From Lachnospiraceae bacterium (lineage in GTDB: Bacteria > Bacillota > Clostridia > Lachnospirales > Lachnospiraceae), in NCBI GenBank assembly GCA_011959925.1, contig BLMD01000282.1:1-46783 (forward strand): a DNA stretch of 46,783 nt, given 5' to 3'. Shown here one piece after another: positions 1-7,692 of this stretch. Below the pieces are notes generated by a model. The model was not told where the DNA came from. It did no database searches and worked only from the letters and a program-made list of their open reading frames with translations. How positions within the stretch are numbered: position 1 is the stretch's first letter; every line of letters starts with the position of its first letter. Position numbers and translations under genes: made by a program.

Positions 1-55
1 ATGGCCGGAGTGAAGCTAGAGACAATGAGCCTTAGCTTACTCCGGCCATTTTTCC
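1..55 (+). terminator. Rho-independent terminator at the window edge
   Basis: Positions 1-11 pair perfectly with 39-49, and after a bulged G the stem continues as 13-17 with 34-38. A run of five T follows at 49-54. It probably ends a gene that lies before the window. No open frame in the window runs into it from the left. Confidence 0.7.
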
Positions 56-142
56 ATTTTAAATCAATTTCATATCAAAAATAGAAGCGTTTCTGGCTTT
101 ATGAATTTTTGAAAAATAGGTTCTGAAAGGCCCATGAAATAA

Positions 143-1396
143 GGGCTGAAGATTCCGAGAAGTTATAAAAAGGTAAAGGAGGTCAAGAAAGCGAAAGGAC
201 TTGCAGGCGAGCATTTGGGCGCACCGCCCTACGGGTATTTGCGTAATCCAGATGACAAGACACGTTGGCTTGTGGACGAGGAAGCGGCGGCAGTCGTCCG
301 CAGAATATTTTCACTTTGTATGCAAGGCTATGGTCCGACAGCGATTGCAGATATGCTCTGGGCAGATAAAGTGTTGACGCCATCCGCATATAAGACATCA
401 AAAGGGATTGGTGTTCCGATGGTGTCGGAAAACCCTTATAACTGGCATCAGTCGAAAGTGGTGGAAATATTGGAGGATGTGGCGTATATCGGAACAACAG
501 AGAGCTTTAAATCCACCCGCTTAGGCTTTAAGAGCAAAAAAAGAATCCCCACTTCAAAAGACAGGCGGGCATATATCGAAAATGCCCACACGCCGATTAT
601 TGACAGTGAAGTATGGGAAAAGGTACAGATGATACGGCAGGGCAAGCGCAGGAGAAACAGGACAGGCAATGTCAGCATGTTTTCGGGATTGCTTTACTGT
701 GCTGACTGTGGGGCAAAGCTGAATCTCTGCGTAGTAAGGGACAAGCCTTACTTCCGTTGTGCGAAATACAAAGGGAACAGCAGAAATAAAGAGTGTACGC
801 AGCACTATATCCGAGAAGATGCCTTGCAGAAACTGGTGCTGAAACAGCTTCAGCATTTCCTGTCCTATTTACAGCAGTTTGAGCGTGTGTTTATCCGACA
901 GCAGATTGACACCACCCTTGCGGAACGCCGATACGAATTGTCCGCAAAGCAGAAACAGATTGAAAAGGACGAAAAGAGGATGAAGGAGCTTGACCGCCTG
1001 TTTCGCAAAATTTACGAGGATAATGTCAATGGAAAGCTGAATGACGAACGCTTTTACAAGCTGTCGGACGGATATGAAGCCGAGCAGGAGCAACTAAAGC
1101 AGGAAATCAAAGCCTTGACAGCCGAGGTCAGCGAATCCGACACGGAAACGACCAATGTCGCCAAGCTGATAGCCGTCACCAAGAAATACACCCGCATCGA
1201 CGAGCTAACGCCCGAAGTTCTAAACGCTTTCGTGGATAAAATCATAGTCCATGAGCGGGAGAAGAAAGGCGGCAGAAGGACACAGGAGATAGACATTTAC
1301 TATTCCTATGTCGGGATTGTAGATATTCCAACAGACGAGGAAATGCGGGAATTGGAACAGCAATATATGCAGCGTACTACACGTCAAACCGCCTAA
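143..1396 (+). pseudogene. Large serine recombinase, 5'-truncated (catalytic domain missing)
   Basis: This is the back two thirds of a large serine recombinase of the kind that moves Tn4451/Tn5397-like elements. The frame is open from the stop at 140-142. Family-like sequence starts near 164 (linker VKKAKG) and continues through the recombinase domain (APPYGYL, then DEEAAAVVRRIF). Counting from the TTG at 215, a zinc ribbon follows with C152, C155, C172 and C184, then a long charged coiled coil at about 215-310 and a C-terminal tail. Intact relatives are about 500-560 residues; the missing N-terminal 130-150 residues are the resolvase domain with the catalytic serine. A TTG at 215 could start a 393-residue protein, but it could not cut DNA. 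Upstream sequence does not encode the lost part, so this is a deletion and not a frameshift. Confidence is high for family and truncation. Confidence 0.88.
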
Positions 1397-1659
1397 ATAT
1401 AGGCGTGGCAGGAGAAAATCTGTACTCCTGTCGATACATATCTATTTTTATCCTTATCGAGTATCAATCAAGAGCCAGACGCACAGACGCAGAGCCGATG
1501 AAATCACAGTTTGTCGGCTCTGTTTTGTTTCATAAGGTTTTACGGCAAACGCCCACCATATAAAAAACGGTGTTTTGGTGGGCTGATTTGCTACGCCCGA
1601 AAAGACTTAACAGACACTCTCCAGACCTGTTTTGAAGTTTGGAGGGATTTTCATGCAGC
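1397..1659. other. Intergenic debris after the recombinase, hairpins only
   Basis: No gene seen. The stretch contains a short hairpin over the recombinase stop (1391-1395 with 1400-1404), the terminator at 1491-1530, and an 8-bp inverted repeat (1551-1558 with 1576-1583) without a T tract. It looks like remains of a conjugative element. Confidence 0.5.
1491..1530 (+). terminator. Terminator downstream of the truncated recombinase
   Basis: An 8-bp perfect stem (1491-1498 with 1514-1521) is followed by a T-rich tail, gttttgttt. It lies 95 bases past the recombinase stop. Confidence 0.7.
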
Positions 1660-1844
1660 AATCCTGATAATATGAACTATGAAGAGCTTGCTAAAAAAGC
1701 AAGACATTACAAGCTATGGCAAAGAAAATAGCTGTTCATAGGATTAAAGCGGGTAAAATGTCATTGGAAGAGATAGCTGATTTTACAGAATTATCACTTG
1801 ATAGGATAAAAGAATTGGCAAGACAATCAATACAATTGGCGTAA
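1660..1844 (+). pseudogene. Rpn/PD-(D/E)XK nuclease-family transposase remnant
   Basis: Two pieces in different frames resemble the C-terminal part of Rpn-type recombination-promoting nucleases. The first, from 1660, reads NPDNMNYEELAKKARHYK and stops at 1731. The second opens at ATG 1716 and reads MAKKIAVHRIKAGKMSLEEI, ending with the helix-turn-helix-like tail typical of the family, and stops at 1842-1844. The usual middle section between them and the whole nuclease domain are absent. I recognise the family from the NYEELA and GK-SLEEIA patterns only. A real 42-residue peptide from 1716 is possible, but no ribosome-binding site is evident. Confidence 0.55.
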
Positions 1845-1899
1845 TCGATCATGTCAGCCAAAATGAAATATAGCAATAGCGTTAGAATGTGATAATATC

Positions 1900-1937
1900 A
1901 GCATATAGAAACAGAAAATCTATATGCTCTGTTTTTA
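1900..1937 (+). terminator. Orphan Rho-independent terminator
   Basis: A 10-bp perfect stem (1900-1909 with 1919-1928) and a T-rich tail (ctgttttta). No intact gene precedes it; it may have served the gene remnant upstream. Confidence 0.7.
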
Positions 1938-2084
1938 TTGCTAAAAACAGATACTAGATTGAGAAAACCCGTATAAATACAGTATCTATCAGCAAAATAG
2001 TAAAAAGAAAACAAGAAAAATTACAACAAATGAAAGAGCCTAATGTAACGACTTATAAAGAGAAATACACAGTTATAAGAAATT

Positions 2085-2110
2085 GACGCTTGAAAGAGGG
2101 CGTCTTTTTC
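2085..2110 (+). terminator. Short orphan terminator
   Basis: A 5-bp GC-rich stem (2085-2089 with 2100-2104) runs into five T. It directly follows the stop of the open run ending at 2086. Confidence 0.55.
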
Positions 2111-2263
2111 TGTGTTGTGAAACAGCAGACTATTTCATTTCTGCTTGATTACCTTAAAACTTATTAGTCTATGGTTTGTCAAGGGCTTGTTGCGTAAGCA
2201 ATGCTGAATAGCACCCTTTACAAAGCATAGGCAGATAAGTAATTTTTCAAAAGCAGAAAAGAA

Positions 2264-2293
2264 ATGACAACGCTTATTACAGCGTGTTATAAT
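2264..2293 (+). promoter_or_regulatory. Sigma-A-type promoter of the IGGADGPT microprotein gene
   Basis: The -35 hexamer ATGACA (2264-2269, five of six matches) and a perfect -10 TATAAT (2288-2293) are separated by 18 bases. The start codon is about 35 bases past the expected transcription start. Confidence 0.65.
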
Positions 2294-2333
2294 ATAGACA
2301 AAGACAAATTGGGGTTTGCGGAGGGAATATATA

Positions 2334-2567
2334 ATGAAAAAAGTATTTTGGATTGTCCCCTGTATTGTTGGAATACTATTTATTATTTTTGGGGGAATAA
2401 TGAAAGCAAAAGAGGACACTGCTGTTTCAATTATTGGAGGTGCTGATGGTCCTACATCTGTTTTTGTCGTAGGAAAATTAAATGGTAATTTAACTATCAC
2501 ACTTTTTATAATAGGGATTGTATTGTTAGTAGTAGCAGTAATTGCCTTTTTTAAAAGAAAACATTAA
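2334..2567 (+). CDS. Small two-helix membrane protein with IGGADGPT motif
   Basis: A 77-residue protein. ATG 2334 is chosen over an in-frame TTG at 2316 because GGAGGG lies just upstream (about 2320-2326). It has an N-terminal membrane helix (about residues 4-21), a short outer or inner loop with SIIGGADGPTSVFVVGK, a second helix (about 54-72) and a basic end KRKH. The IGGADGPT stretch is the signature seen in the beta subunit of sodium-pumping decarboxylases (oxaloacetate and glutaconyl-CoA types), but those are 350-400-residue proteins with many more helices, so this is not a pump subunit. From memory, many small gut Clostridia proteins carry this motif and are misannotated as decarboxylase beta. 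Function is unknown. It has its own promoter and is intact amid decayed mobile genes. Confidence 0.75.
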   Translation: MKKVFWIVPCIVGILFIIFGGIMKAKEDTAVSIIGGADGPTSVFVVGKLNGNLTITLFIIGIVLLVVAVIAFFKRKH

Positions 2568-2601
2568 ATCCCAGTTTATAAGAAAGCTACATGAGGTACA
2601 A

Positions 2602-2941
2602 ACAGATGAATTGGGAAAACCAAAGTATGCCTACGCATGGAAGCTGTTGCCTACGGACAAGACACCAGCAGGAAAACGAGAGGACTTGTCGCTACGGGAA
2701 AAGGAGCGTATCATACAGCGTGATTTATTTGACGGTATCGACACAAAGGGAAGCAAAATGACCTTGTGCCAGCTATACGCCAAAAAGAACGCCTAACGCC
2801 CAAACGTGAAGAAAAGCACACAGCAGGGGCGTAAATACCTAATGGAAGCGTTGGAGCAGGACAATAACGATAACGCTGGACTTGTACGCCCATGCGTCAG
2901 AGGCAGGAGCAAACAGAGAAATGCGAAGCCTGATAGCATGA
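2602..2941 (+). pseudogene. Tn916-type tyrosine integrase, internally deleted and frameshifted
   Basis: The first part (from about 2602) matches the arm-binding N-terminus of Tn916 Int: YAYAWKL, TDKTPAGKRE, then GIDTKGSKMTLCQLYAKKNA, with a stop at 2794-2796. In the next frame the match resumes with RPNVKKSTQQGRKYLMEALE, so there is a frameshift at the stop. At about 2868-2873 the reading jumps to TLDLYAHASEAGANREM and on to a stop at 2939-2941. TLDLYAH is the C-terminal box that holds the catalytic tyrosine. About 280 residues, covering the core-binding domain and most of the catalytic domain, are gone. The product cannot be active. An in-frame ATG at 2542 overlaps the preceding gene but precedes the homology. 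Confidence 0.8.
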
Positions 2942-3202
2942 TTTACAACGATTTGTACAACGTTTTCGAGTGAAAATATAAGAGATTACGACCAGTTCCA
3001 CGGCAGACCTGCGAGAAGAAAAAAACCGCCAAACCCTGATAAACAGGGATATATTGACGGTTCGTGATAGTTATAAAAAGATATTGAAAAATCTATGCTG
3101 TTTTTTATCATAAAGGATTATGAGAAATAACATTCAGATCGCTGCCATAGGGCAGATAACGCCCTGTTTATACCAGACGATTGAAAAGAAAACGTAAAAA
3201 AT
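2942..3202. other. Gene-free end of the left mobile-element scar
   Basis: No gene seen. AT-rich sequence with a small hairpin (agggc with gccct near 3147-3165) and nothing recognisable as an attachment site. It separates the decayed integrase from the chromosomal diguanylate cyclase. Confidence 0.4.
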
Positions 3203-3245
3203 AAATTGGACAGAACCAATCGCAACAGAAAGGTTTGTCCAATTT
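3203..3245 (-). terminator. Terminator of the diguanylate cyclase gene
   Basis: Arms 3203-3212 and 3236-3245 pair perfectly and continue inside as 3214-3217 with 3232-3235 after one bulge. On the minus strand the stem is followed by a T-rich run (tttattttttac), 22 bases after the cyclase stop codon. Confidence 0.7.
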
Positions 3246-3266
3246 CATCTGTATCATTTCATATTT

Positions 3267-4625
3267 TTATGATTCAAAAAACCGGCAGCCGCAGCGTCCA
3301 TGTTCTTTTACTTCATACAAGGCCGTATCTGCTTTTTTATAAAGATCATCGGTAAAACCGCATTCGGACAGGGCGGCGCCGACGCTTAGAGATACCTGAG
3401 GAAGATCATCGTCCGGATTCATCAGTGTCTCGTTGATAGCATTTATCTTGTTTAAAATTACGGTTTTCATATCGGGAGTGATATTCGTTACGATTACGGC
3501 AAATTCATCGCCGCCGATCCGTGCGGGATAATCTGTGGAACGAAAACTTTTTTCCAGTAATTTTGCAACCTTTTTTAAAACGTCGTCCCCGGTTTCATGG
3601 CCATAGCCGTCATTGACCAGTTTGAATTTATCTACGTCAATGATCAGAAATGCGAATGGATCCGTGTAGGTTTTAAAAGCGGTTTTTAACTGTTCAAATG
3701 CTCCGCGGTTCATAATTCCCGTCAGCGGGTCGTGTTCCGCCTGATGGCGCAGGATCAGCTCATTGGCGGCGTTGAGTTCAAAAATATTGTTGTAAGTAAG
3801 CGCCAGATACTTAAATTCATAGGAGCCTGTGATTTCCAGCCGTTTTTCATGTTTGATATTGTTGATGTAAATCTGCAGAGGTTTGATGATCAGGCGTATG
3901 ATTAAAATAAAGATCAATATATTTTCAATAAATAAAATACTGATCAAAATCTGCTGATTTCGCATCGTCCGCTTTAGGTTCAGCGTGCTTGCCTGTTGTT
4001 TTTGGCGCGAATCTATTAAAATTGCATCGAGAAAATTTGTGATATTTCTGGAAATTGATTTTTTGGCATTCTGATAATCGGAACCAAAAACCAAATCCTG
4101 TGCCTTTTCGATCATCTGTTTCGGTGAAAGGGCGGCGTCTTCCGTAGTCAGATCGATCTGTTCTACATCGGAATAATTTGTCATGCTATAATGATTTGCG
4201 GCTGCAATTAATTTCATGGAATACATTTCTGTCTGCATCAGTTCGTTGGATTCGTTTAGGGCAGTCCGAAGATAATCAGAAGTCTTACTGCTGATGTCAT
4301 AATCTCCCAATTGATCCAAGACAGTATCCCTTCGTTTTGTACTGTAGATTTCTTTGAAATAATTCATCAGATACTGTTTGTCCATGGTAACTGTAAAAAG
4401 ACGTACCTGTTCTGTCAGATAGTCGGACCCTTCAGAGACAAGCGCCGCATTTTTCTGGCAGGCATTTGCGTGTTCTGTGGCGGATACCATAATATCATAT
4501 TTTTGCAGGGCATGGACCGTTGCCCATAAAAGAAGAACGTAAAGTATACAGGAAATCGAAATCATAACGACATTTAACGTCCGTATTTTGATTCCTCTGA
4601 TTTGTATTTTTCTGTCTGTTCCCAT
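3267..4625 (-). CDS. Membrane-bound GGDEF diguanylate cyclase
   Basis: A 452-residue protein that should make cyclic di-GMP from two GTP. It has a first membrane helix (about 17-40), a roughly 180-residue extracytoplasmic helical region with no clear ligand motif, a second helix (about 225-248), a linker, then a GGDEF domain (about 295-450). The domain looks fully active: LTGIMNR near 301, D330 in the IIDVDKFK segment, and GGDEF at 371-375. The inhibitory I-site RxxD is also intact as RSTD at 362-365, five residues before GGDEF, so product feedback is expected. The sensor region could detect envelope stress or a solute; the sequence does not say. The gene stands alone, divergent from the radical SAM gene, with AGGAAAGG before its ATG and its own terminator. 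Confidence 0.92.
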   Translation of the reverse strand: MGTDRKIQIRGIKIRTLNVVMISISCILYVLLLWATVHALQKYDIMVSATEHANACQKNAALVSEGSDYLTEQVRLFTVTMDKQYLMNYFKEIYSTKRRDTVLDQLGDYDISSKTSDYLRTALNESNELMQTEMYSMKLIAAANHYSMTNYSDVEQIDLTTEDAALSPKQMIEKAQDLVFGSDYQNAKKSISRNITNFLDAILIDSRQKQQASTLNLKRTMRNQQILISILFIENILIFILIIRLIIKPLQIYINNIKHEKRLEITGSYEFKYLALTYNNIFELNAANELILRHQAEHDPLTGIMNRGAFEQLKTAFKTYTDPFAFLIIDVDKFKLVNDGYGHETGDDVLKKVAKLLEKSFRSTDYPARIGGDEFAVIVTNITPDMKTVILNKINAINETLMNPDDDLPQVSLSVGAALSECGFTDDLYKKADTALYEVKEHGRCGCRFFES

Positions 4626-4672
4626 TTGAGTTCACTGCCTTTCCTAGTATAGATTCAGAAACCGCTGTTTCT

Positions 4673-4678
4673 ATTATA
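4673..4678 (-). promoter_or_regulatory. Probable -10 element of the diguanylate cyclase gene
   Basis: On the minus strand TATAAT (perfect) lies 47 bases before the start codon. No good -35 hexamer stands at the right distance, so the promoter may need an activator. Confidence 0.4.
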
Positions 4679-4735
4679 CCGGATTCCGGAAAACATTGGT
4701 AGTATTTCATGAAAATATATTTTAGAAGTTACACG

Positions 4736-4764
4736 TTGTTTTTTTCCCTGACAGTCGTTATAAT
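4736..4764 (+). promoter_or_regulatory. Promoter of the radical SAM-nth operon
   Basis: TTGTTT (4736-4741) and a perfect TATAAT (4759-4764) with a 17-base spacer. The start codon at 4792 has GGGGAGGG eight bases upstream. Confidence 0.6.
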
Positions 4765-4791
4765 TGAAAGAGATTTGGGGAGGGTATATGG

Positions 4792-6525
4792 ATGAAGATA
4801 CTGTTAGTGGCAGTGAATGCAAAATATATTCATTCAAATCCGGCGATTTACAGTCTTTTATCGTACGCCGGAAATTACCGGGAGTTTATCGAGACGGCTG
4901 AATTTACGATCAACCATCGAAAAGAATATATTTTACAGGAAATCTATAAGAAAAAACCGGATGTGTTATGCTTTTCCTGTTATATTTGGAATATAACATA
5001 TGTGAGAGAAATTGCGGCAGAATTTCATAAGTTAAAGCCGGAGGTTCCTGTTTGGGCGGGCGGTCCGGAAGTATCTTATGAAACGAGCGCATTTCTGAAA
5101 CAAAATCCCGCTTTTTTTGGCGTTATGGCAGGAGAGGGAGAAGTATCTTTTTTGGAATTGGCAGAATACTATTGCGGGGAAACGGGAAAAGAGCTTTTGG
5201 AGATTTCAGGAATCGTATTTCGGGAAACCAATCCGAAACGGCATTCATCCGGTATCTGCCAGACGCCGCAGAGAATGCCTTTGGATTTAAGCAGTCTTCC
5301 GTTTCCGTATCGTGATCTGCGGGGATTTGAACACCGGATTGTATATTATGAATCCGGCAGAGGCTGTCCGTTTTCGTGCAGTTACTGTCTTTCTTCGGTC
5401 GATAAAAAACTGCGGTTTCGCGATATAGAGCTGGTAAAAGAAGAACTTTTGTTTTTTATAGAACGGGAAGTTCTGCAGGTTAAATTTGTAGACCGGACGT
5501 TTAACTGCAATCATGCACATGCGATGGAAATCTGGAAATTTATCCGGGAGCATGACCGCGGAAAGACAAATTTTCATTTTGAAATTGCGGCAGATCTATT
5601 GACGGAGGAAGAACTTGAATTTCTGTCGTCGCTGCGCCCCGGGTTGGTTCAGTTTGAAATCGGCGTGCAGTCGACCAATCCGGAGACGATTCAGGAGATC
5701 CGAAGGACAATGCAATTATCGAAGGTTGCTTTGGCAGTGCAAAGGATTCAGGCGGCCGGCAATATTCATATCCATTTGGATTTGATCGCAGGACTTCCGT
5801 ATGAGGGATACGAGAGATTTGCCCGGTCCTTTTGTGATATTTATGCATTAAAGCCCGATCAGCTGCAGCTGGGATTTTTAAAAGTGCTGAAAGGTTCGTA
5901 TCTATATGAACGCAGGGTGGCGTATGGCCTGGTTTATTTTGATAACCCGCCATATGAAGTGATGCAGACGAATTGGATTTCCTATGACGAAATCCTAAAC
6001 ATAAAGCTGGCGGAAGAAATGCTGGAGGTATATTATAACAGCGGACAGTTTGAAGTAACGATGAAGCTGTGTGACGCGGTATATCCGGATGCGTTTGCTT
6101 TTTATCAAAAACTGGGCGTCTACTGTGAGGAACATGGGTATCTTTCCATGCAGCATACGAGGATCCGCCGGTCAGAGATTTTATTGGAATTTTTGGATAC
6201 AGACGCAAGAATGCCGATCGATCTGGCCAAAGAGTCTCTGTTATATGATTTGTATTACCGAGAGAACATGAAGAGCCGTCCGTACTGGGCAAGAAAACCG
6301 ATTGCATTTGCCCATGTTACAAAGAAATTCTGCAAAAAAGGAATCCTTTCGCATATCGAGCCGTTTTTCTATCATTTTCCCAAAAAAGAAGAGCGGAGTG
6401 TGAAAGAATTGCCGAAGCGGCTTTCGGAAGAGGTTTATGTATTATTTGAATACGATAAGCGCGACGCGCTTACTCATCAGGCAAAAACGACAGAATATAC
6501 CGCAAGGGAGGTAACCGTTGGATGA
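4792..6525 (+). CDS. B12-binding-domain radical SAM protein
   Basis: A 577-residue protein. The N-terminus (1-130) is a Rossmann-like B12-binding-type domain starting MKILLVAVNAKYIHSNPAIY, a stretch typical of a widespread but uncharacterised family. The radical SAM core (about 180-400) has the CxxxCxxC cluster at C192, C196 and C199 (CPFSCSYC), which binds the 4Fe-4S cluster that cleaves S-adenosylmethionine. The C-terminal 150 residues correspond to the DUF4080-type tail. The classic B12-ligand DxHxxG motif is not evident, so cobalamin binding is not assured. Substrate unknown; relatives are often methyltransferases or methylthiotransferases. Its last four bases overlap the start of the endonuclease III gene, so the two are translationally coupled. 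Confidence 0.85.
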   Translation: MKILLVAVNAKYIHSNPAIYSLLSYAGNYREFIETAEFTINHRKEYILQEIYKKKPDVLCFSCYIWNITYVREIAAEFHKLKPEVPVWAGGPEVSYETSAFLKQNPAFFGVMAGEGEVSFLELAEYYCGETGKELLEISGIVFRETNPKRHSSGICQTPQRMPLDLSSLPFPYRDLRGFEHRIVYYESGRGCPFSCSYCLSSVDKKLRFRDIELVKEELLFFIEREVLQVKFVDRTFNCNHAHAMEIWKFIREHDRGKTNFHFEIAADLLTEEELEFLSSLRPGLVQFEIGVQSTNPETIQEIRRTMQLSKVALAVQRIQAAGNIHIHLDLIAGLPYEGYERFARSFCDIYALKPDQLQLGFLKVLKGSYLYERRVAYGLVYFDNPPYEVMQTNWISYDEILNIKLAEEMLEVYYNSGQFEVTMKLCDAVYPDAFAFYQKLGVYCEEHGYLSMQHTRIRRSEILLEFLDTDARMPIDLAKESLLYDLYYRENMKSRPYWARKPIAFAHVTKKFCKKGILSHIEPFFYHFPKKEERSVKELPKRLSEEVYVLFEYDKRDALTHQAKTTEYTAREVTVG

Positions 6526-7154
6526 AAAAACGTACCAAAGAAATTTTAAAAAGGCTGGACGAGGCGTACGGGACAGAGTATATCTGCTATTTGAATCATA
6601 ATACGCCGTGGCAGCTGTTAATTGCAGTGATGCTGAGCGCGCAGTGTACCGATGCAAGGGTCAATATCGTAACAAAAGATTTATTTGTCAAATATGATAC
6701 GCTGGAGAAATTTGCCGAAGCAGATTTGGAAGAACTGGAAGAAGACATCCGTTCGACTGGATTTTACCACAATAAGGCAAAAAATATTATTGCATGCACA
6801 AGAGCTTTGCTGGAAAAACATAACGGAGAAGTACCGCGTTCCCTGGAAGAGCTGACGGCGCTGGCAGGCGTGGGACGAAAAACGGCAAACGTTATCCGCG
6901 GCAATGTGTATCATGATCCGAGTATCGTGGTGGATACGCATGTAAAGCGGATTTCCAAACGCCTGGGATTTACGGAGAATGACGATCCGACAAAGGTAGA
7001 GATGGATCTGATGAAAGTTCTGCCGAAAGACCACTGGATTCTTTACAATATTCAGATCATTACGTTTGGCCGTCAAATCTGCAGTGCCAGAAGCCCAAAA
7101 TGCGCCGAATGTTTTTTGAGTGATATCTGTACGGCAGCGGACAGGAGTTCGTGA
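6522..7154 (+). CDS. nth: Endonuclease III (DNA glycosylase/AP lyase)
   Basis: A 210-residue base-excision-repair enzyme that removes oxidised pyrimidines and nicks abasic sites. The helix-hairpin-helix is LAGVGRKTANVI. The catalytic lysine is K120 and the catalytic aspartate D138 (in VDTHV), the same numbering as the E. coli enzyme. The 4Fe-4S cluster cysteines are C187, C194, C197 and C203 in the standard C-X6-C-X2-C-X5-C spacing. The length is normal. Its ATG lies inside the stop of the radical SAM gene (ATGA overlap). Nothing is unusual apart from the pairing with an uncharacterised radical SAM protein. Confidence 0.97.
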   Translation: MKKRTKEILKRLDEAYGTEYICYLNHNTPWQLLIAVMLSAQCTDARVNIVTKDLFVKYDTLEKFAEADLEELEEDIRSTGFYHNKAKNIIACTRALLEKHNGEVPRSLEELTALAGVGRKTANVIRGNVYHDPSIVVDTHVKRISKRLGFTENDDPTKVEMDLMKVLPKDHWILYNIQIITFGRQICSARSPKCAECFLSDICTAADRSS

Positions 7155-7200
7155 GACAGCGTGTGTAAAGTATACATAAAATTATAGCAGAGGTGTAGAT

Positions 7201-7683
7201 ATGCATCAACAATATCAAAAAGCGAAAACAGGAAAAATCCTGCTGATCTGTTTTACCGTGTGTTCCGTCATCTATCTGGCGTTGTTGTATTGGATCAACC
7301 AGAGAGTTGACGTTGCTGACATATCCGGGTGTGAAACGGCAGGGGCGGAGGATATGGAGTATAAAATCGAAAAAGTAAGCTGTATGTATGATTATATCGA
7401 TATCAGGGGCTATGCGTATCAGCCCGGCGTAAGCCTGCTTACGGCAGATACGGAGCTTTTGGCGTATGATGCGGCTTCCGGTTTATATTACAGGCTTCCT
7501 ACAGAACAAGTCAAAAAGCCGAAGCTGACGAAACAGGCGGACGACGGATGTAATTATGACTATGCGCAGTTTCGGTCAGTTACGCTGCAGAAGAAGATTC
7601 CGGACGGCAGCAGGATCTGTATCTGGTATAAAGGAAACGGAGCCAATACATTGATTCAGACAGATGAAGTGATTTATTACTAG
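7201..7683 (+). CDS. Membrane-anchored extracytoplasmic protein, unknown
   Basis: A 160-residue protein with one membrane helix near the N-terminus (about 13-33) and a soluble domain of about 120 residues placed outside the cell. The domain is rich in beta-type sequence and has three cysteines, with no motif I can name. ATG 7201 follows GAGGTG by about six bases. It is followed after nine bases by a polytopic membrane protein whose ribosome-binding site overlaps this stop codon, so the two are an operon. Small proteins of this layout often accompany polymer or teichoic-acid-like glycosylation genes; that role is inference from context only. Confidence 0.7.
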   Translation: MHQQYQKAKTGKILLICFTVCSVIYLALLYWINQRVDVADISGCETAGAEDMEYKIEKVSCMYDYIDIRGYAYQPGVSLLTADTELLAYDAASGLYYRLPTEQVKKPKLTKQADDGCNYDYAQFRSVTLQKKIPDGSRICIWYKGNGANTLIQTDEVIYY

Positions 7684-7692
7684 GAGAAGACG

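Larger units (their letters stand above)
1845..2263. other. Gene-free stretch with two terminators
   Basis: No convincing gene. An open run from about 1981 to 2086 (ending TVIRN, stop tga) may be the tail of a lost mobile-element gene; it has no start and no recognisable domain. Terminators lie at 1900-1937 and 2085-2110. Confidence 0.4.

Noticed and set aside
1981-2086. Possible coding tail ending TVIRN
   Set aside because: There is no start codon in context, no domain and no homologue that I can recall. It is described only as possible debris.
5540-6307. 255-codon open frame on the minus strand
   Set aside because: It is antisense to the radical SAM gene, with low-complexity composition and no family features.
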